A DNA stretch of 7,436 bases. Origin: CAHJWO01 sp964245885. GTDB lineage: Bacteria > Verrucomicrobiota > Verrucomicrobiia > Chthoniobacterales > SZAS-18. The notes beneath the pieces are model-generated. The model was not told where the DNA came from and did no database searches. It was given only the letters and a program-made list of their open reading frames with translations. Position numbers and translations under genes: made by a program. The DNA is taken from contig CAXTOX010000170.1 of assembly GCA_964245885.1 (NCBI GenBank), forward strand, positions 1-7,436. Reading direction: 5' to 3'. Shown here piece after piece: positions 6,371 through 7,436 of the stretch. Within the stretch, counting starts at the first letter, position 1, and every line of letters begins with the position of its first letter.

Positions 6371-6497
6371 AAGGCAGAAGGCAGAAGGCAGAAGGCAGAA
6401 GGTAGAAGGAGAAGAGGGCAGGCCGAATTTACTTTTCCGTTCCCCGCCTTCCATTCCTTCTTTCTGATCCTCCTTCTACCTTCTACCTTCTGCCTTC
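6371..6497. repeat. AAGGCAG heptamer inverted-repeat element, copy 2 (lptE-rsmI junction)
   Basis: The left arm (6371-6409) begins at the base after the lptE TGA: four AAGGCAG, one AAGGTAG, then AAGG. The right arm (6472-6497) is CCTTCT, ACCTTCT, ACCTTCT, GCCTTC. Pairing with 6384-6409 gives 26 bp with one mismatch and a 62-nt loop. The right arm shows the same order of G-to-A variants as copy 1, so the two copies are probably related by descent. The element fills nearly all of the 130-nt lptE-rsmI gap. Confidence 0.92.
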
Positions 6498-6500
6498 GCT

Positions 6501-7223
6501 TTGCTTTCCCTCATCGGCACTCCCATCGGCAACCTCGCGGACATCACCCTGCGCGCGCTCGAAACCCTGCGCGGCGCGGATGTGATCGCCTGCGAGGACA
6601 CGCGCCATTCCCTGCGCCTGCTCGAACGTTACGAAATCCGCAAGCCGCTCGTCAGCTTCCACGAACACAACGAGGCGCGCCGCACGCAGGAACTCCTGAC
6701 CCGGCTGCGGGAGGGAGCGCAGGTGGCGTTGATCACGGACGCCGGGCTGCCGTCGGTGTCCGATCCGGGAGCGCGGCTGGTGCGCGCCTGCGTGGAGGCC
6801 GGGTTACCCTACACGGTGATCCCCGGACCGTCGGCGGTGTTGACAGCGCTGGTGGGTTCGGGGTTGTCGGCGGAAAGCTTCTTTTACGCCGGGTTTTTGC
6901 CGGTGAAGAGCGGCGGTCGGGAGCGCGACCTGCTTCGTGCCTTGGAGCGGGAGGAAACGAGCATTTTCTTCGAGTCGCCGCACCGGCTGGAACGCACCCT
7001 GGAGGTGCTCTCGCGCCACGCGCCGAAGCGGCCGGTCTGCGTCGCGCGGGAGCTGACCAAGCAGTTCGAGGAATTCCGCCGGGGGACGGCCGCGGAGTTG
7101 CTGGCGCACTACCGCGCGCACCCTCCCAAGGGGGAGATCACGCTGGTGATCGCCGGGACTGGCGAGCGGGTGAACACCGCGGCATCCGCCCGGGACGGTT
7201 TCCCGCCGGAACTTGGCCGTTGA
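6501..7223 (+). CDS. rsmI: RsmI, 16S rRNA (cytidine-1402 2'-O)-methyltransferase
   Basis: RsmI methylates the 2'-OH of C1402 in the decoding centre of 16S rRNA. This is a 240-residue tetrapyrrole-methylase-fold protein with the full set of family motifs: GTPIGNLADITLRAL (6-20), ACEDTRHS (30-37), SFHEHNE (52-58), LITDAGLPSVSDPG (77-90), VIPGPSAVLTAL (106-117), FFYAGFLP (127-134), IFFESPHR (155-162), VARELTKQFEE (181-191) and KGEITLVIAG (210-219). It lacks the extra C-terminal segment of E. coli RsmI (286 residues), ending soon after the last core strand. The start is unusual: TTG at 6501 is the only usable codon between an in-frame stop at 6465-6467 and the conserved GTPIGNL, and the bases before it are pyrimidine repeat with no Shine-Dalgarno. 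It is the third gene of the plus operon, 130 nt after lptE. Confidence 0.95.
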   Translation: MLSLIGTPIGNLADITLRALETLRGADVIACEDTRHSLRLLERYEIRKPLVSFHEHNEARRTQELLTRLREGAQVALITDAGLPSVSDPGARLVRACVEAGLPYTVIPGPSAVLTALVGSGLSAESFFYAGFLPVKSGGRERDLLRALEREETSIFFESPHRLERTLEVLSRHAPKRPVCVARELTKQFEEFRRGTAAELLAHYRAHPPKGEITLVIAGTGERVNTAASARDGFPPELGR

Positions 7224-7263
7224 CTTGGCCGCGCTGCCCCGACACGTTGCGAGGACATGACGC

Positions 7264-7306
7264 GGGCTGGTAGCTCAATGGTTGGAGCAAGGGACTCATC
7301 ATTCTT
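7264..7306 (+). pseudogene. tRNA 5' half with CAU anticodon, not continued as a normal tRNA
   Basis: GGGCTGG (7264-7270) fits a 5' acceptor strand, TA positions 8-9, and GCTC/GAGC with AATGGTTG between (7273-7288) a D-arm. Then follow A26 and an anticodon arm AGGGA/TTCTT (7290-7294, 7302-7306) around CTCATCA with anticodon CAT at 7297-7299. C at position 37 and two G-T pairs in the stem are abnormal. No T-arm (GGTTCRA), no CCAGCCC acceptor partner and no CCA follow before the window end. It may be a remnant, a gene split by an insertion, or the edge of something continuing past base 7436. The rest of 7224-7436 shows no supportable gene. Confidence 0.4.
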
Positions 7307-7436
7307 GCCCGCGCGGTTTCACGGCGTTGCTTTTCGTGTCAGTAGGGAGCACGTTTTACCTCTGAGAGAGCGTGTGGGAAGCCCCTAGTACTACTCCGTT
7401 AGTTGGTTAGAGAGGAGATGCAGGCGGCAGTAAGGG

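Noticed and set aside
5870..6454. Minus-strand open frame opposite lptE with a signal-like FCLLPSAFCL segment
   Set aside because: The hydrophobic segment is again the translated heptamer repeat, and the rest mirrors lptE codons. It shows how easily this repeat mimics signal peptides, so the same caution applies to lptE, where the downstream domain makes the case.
5753..6497. CRISPR array
   Set aside because: The repeats are contiguous 7-nt units without spacers and lie in inverted pairs; there are no cas genes.
7211..7231. ACTTGGCCG direct repeat around the rsmI stop codon
   Set aside because: Two 9-nt copies 3 nt apart could be a small duplication, but nothing else supports a site or function.
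7257..7388. Small plus-strand open frame (43 codons) over the tRNA-like sequence
   Set aside because: It reads straight through the tRNA-like bases, has no Shine-Dalgarno and no recognisable features; most likely chance.
7300..7436. Group I intron in the tRNA anticodon loop
   Set aside because: The position after CAU would fit known tRNA introns, but I could not see the P7 or G-binding core motifs or a convincing internal guide sequence in the 137 nt available.

Overview
The window looks like ordinary chromosomal DNA from a high-GC Gram-negative bacterium, most likely Verrucomicrobiota or a close PVC relative. This is inferred from several things together: outer-membrane biogenesis genes (BamD-like, LptE-like), a UvrA with an altered first zinc knuckle, weak or absent Shine-Dalgarno sequences, a TTGAC/TAGCCT-type promoter almost touching a start codon, and AAGGCAG heptamer arrays between genes. 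No gene here is diagnostic for a phylum, so the placement is moderate confidence.

Layout: 1-1345 (minus) is the N-terminal half of uvrA, cut by the window edge. Diverging from it is a 98-aa helical protein (1422-1718, plus) with a histidine-kinase DHp-like helix. A 226-nt convergent gap (1719-1944) holds hairpins and a degenerate repeat. A compact minus-strand cluster follows in transcription order: a DUF72/YecE protein (3348-4241), a class I SAM methyltransferase (2499-3275) and a DUF3592 membrane protein (1945-2499); the last two overlap as TGATG. The divergent gap 4242-4461 carries a promoter for the plus-strand operon bamD-like (4462-5748), lptE-like (5750-6370) and rsmI (6501-7223). The final 213 nt hold a tRNA 5' half with a CAU anticodon that does not continue into a normal tRNA.

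Functionally, bamD and lptE would supply outer-membrane lipoproteins for beta-barrel protein and lipopolysaccharide assembly. rsmI modifies 16S rRNA and is probably only a transcriptional companion. uvrA is DNA repair. The minus-strand trio has no assigned pathway.

The most unusual thing is not a new gene system. Two copies of an inverted-repeat element built from AAGGCAG heptamers sit exactly at the junctions of the bamD-lptE-rsmI operon. The first lies wholly inside the lptE reading frame: its purine arm encodes the basic N-terminus and its pyrimidine arm encodes the hydrophobic signal-peptide core next to the LLSGC lipobox. The second runs from the lptE stop codon to within 3 nt of the rsmI start, which is a TTG with no Shine-Dalgarno. 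The repeat therefore appears to have become the export signal of one gene and the whole 5' leader of the next.
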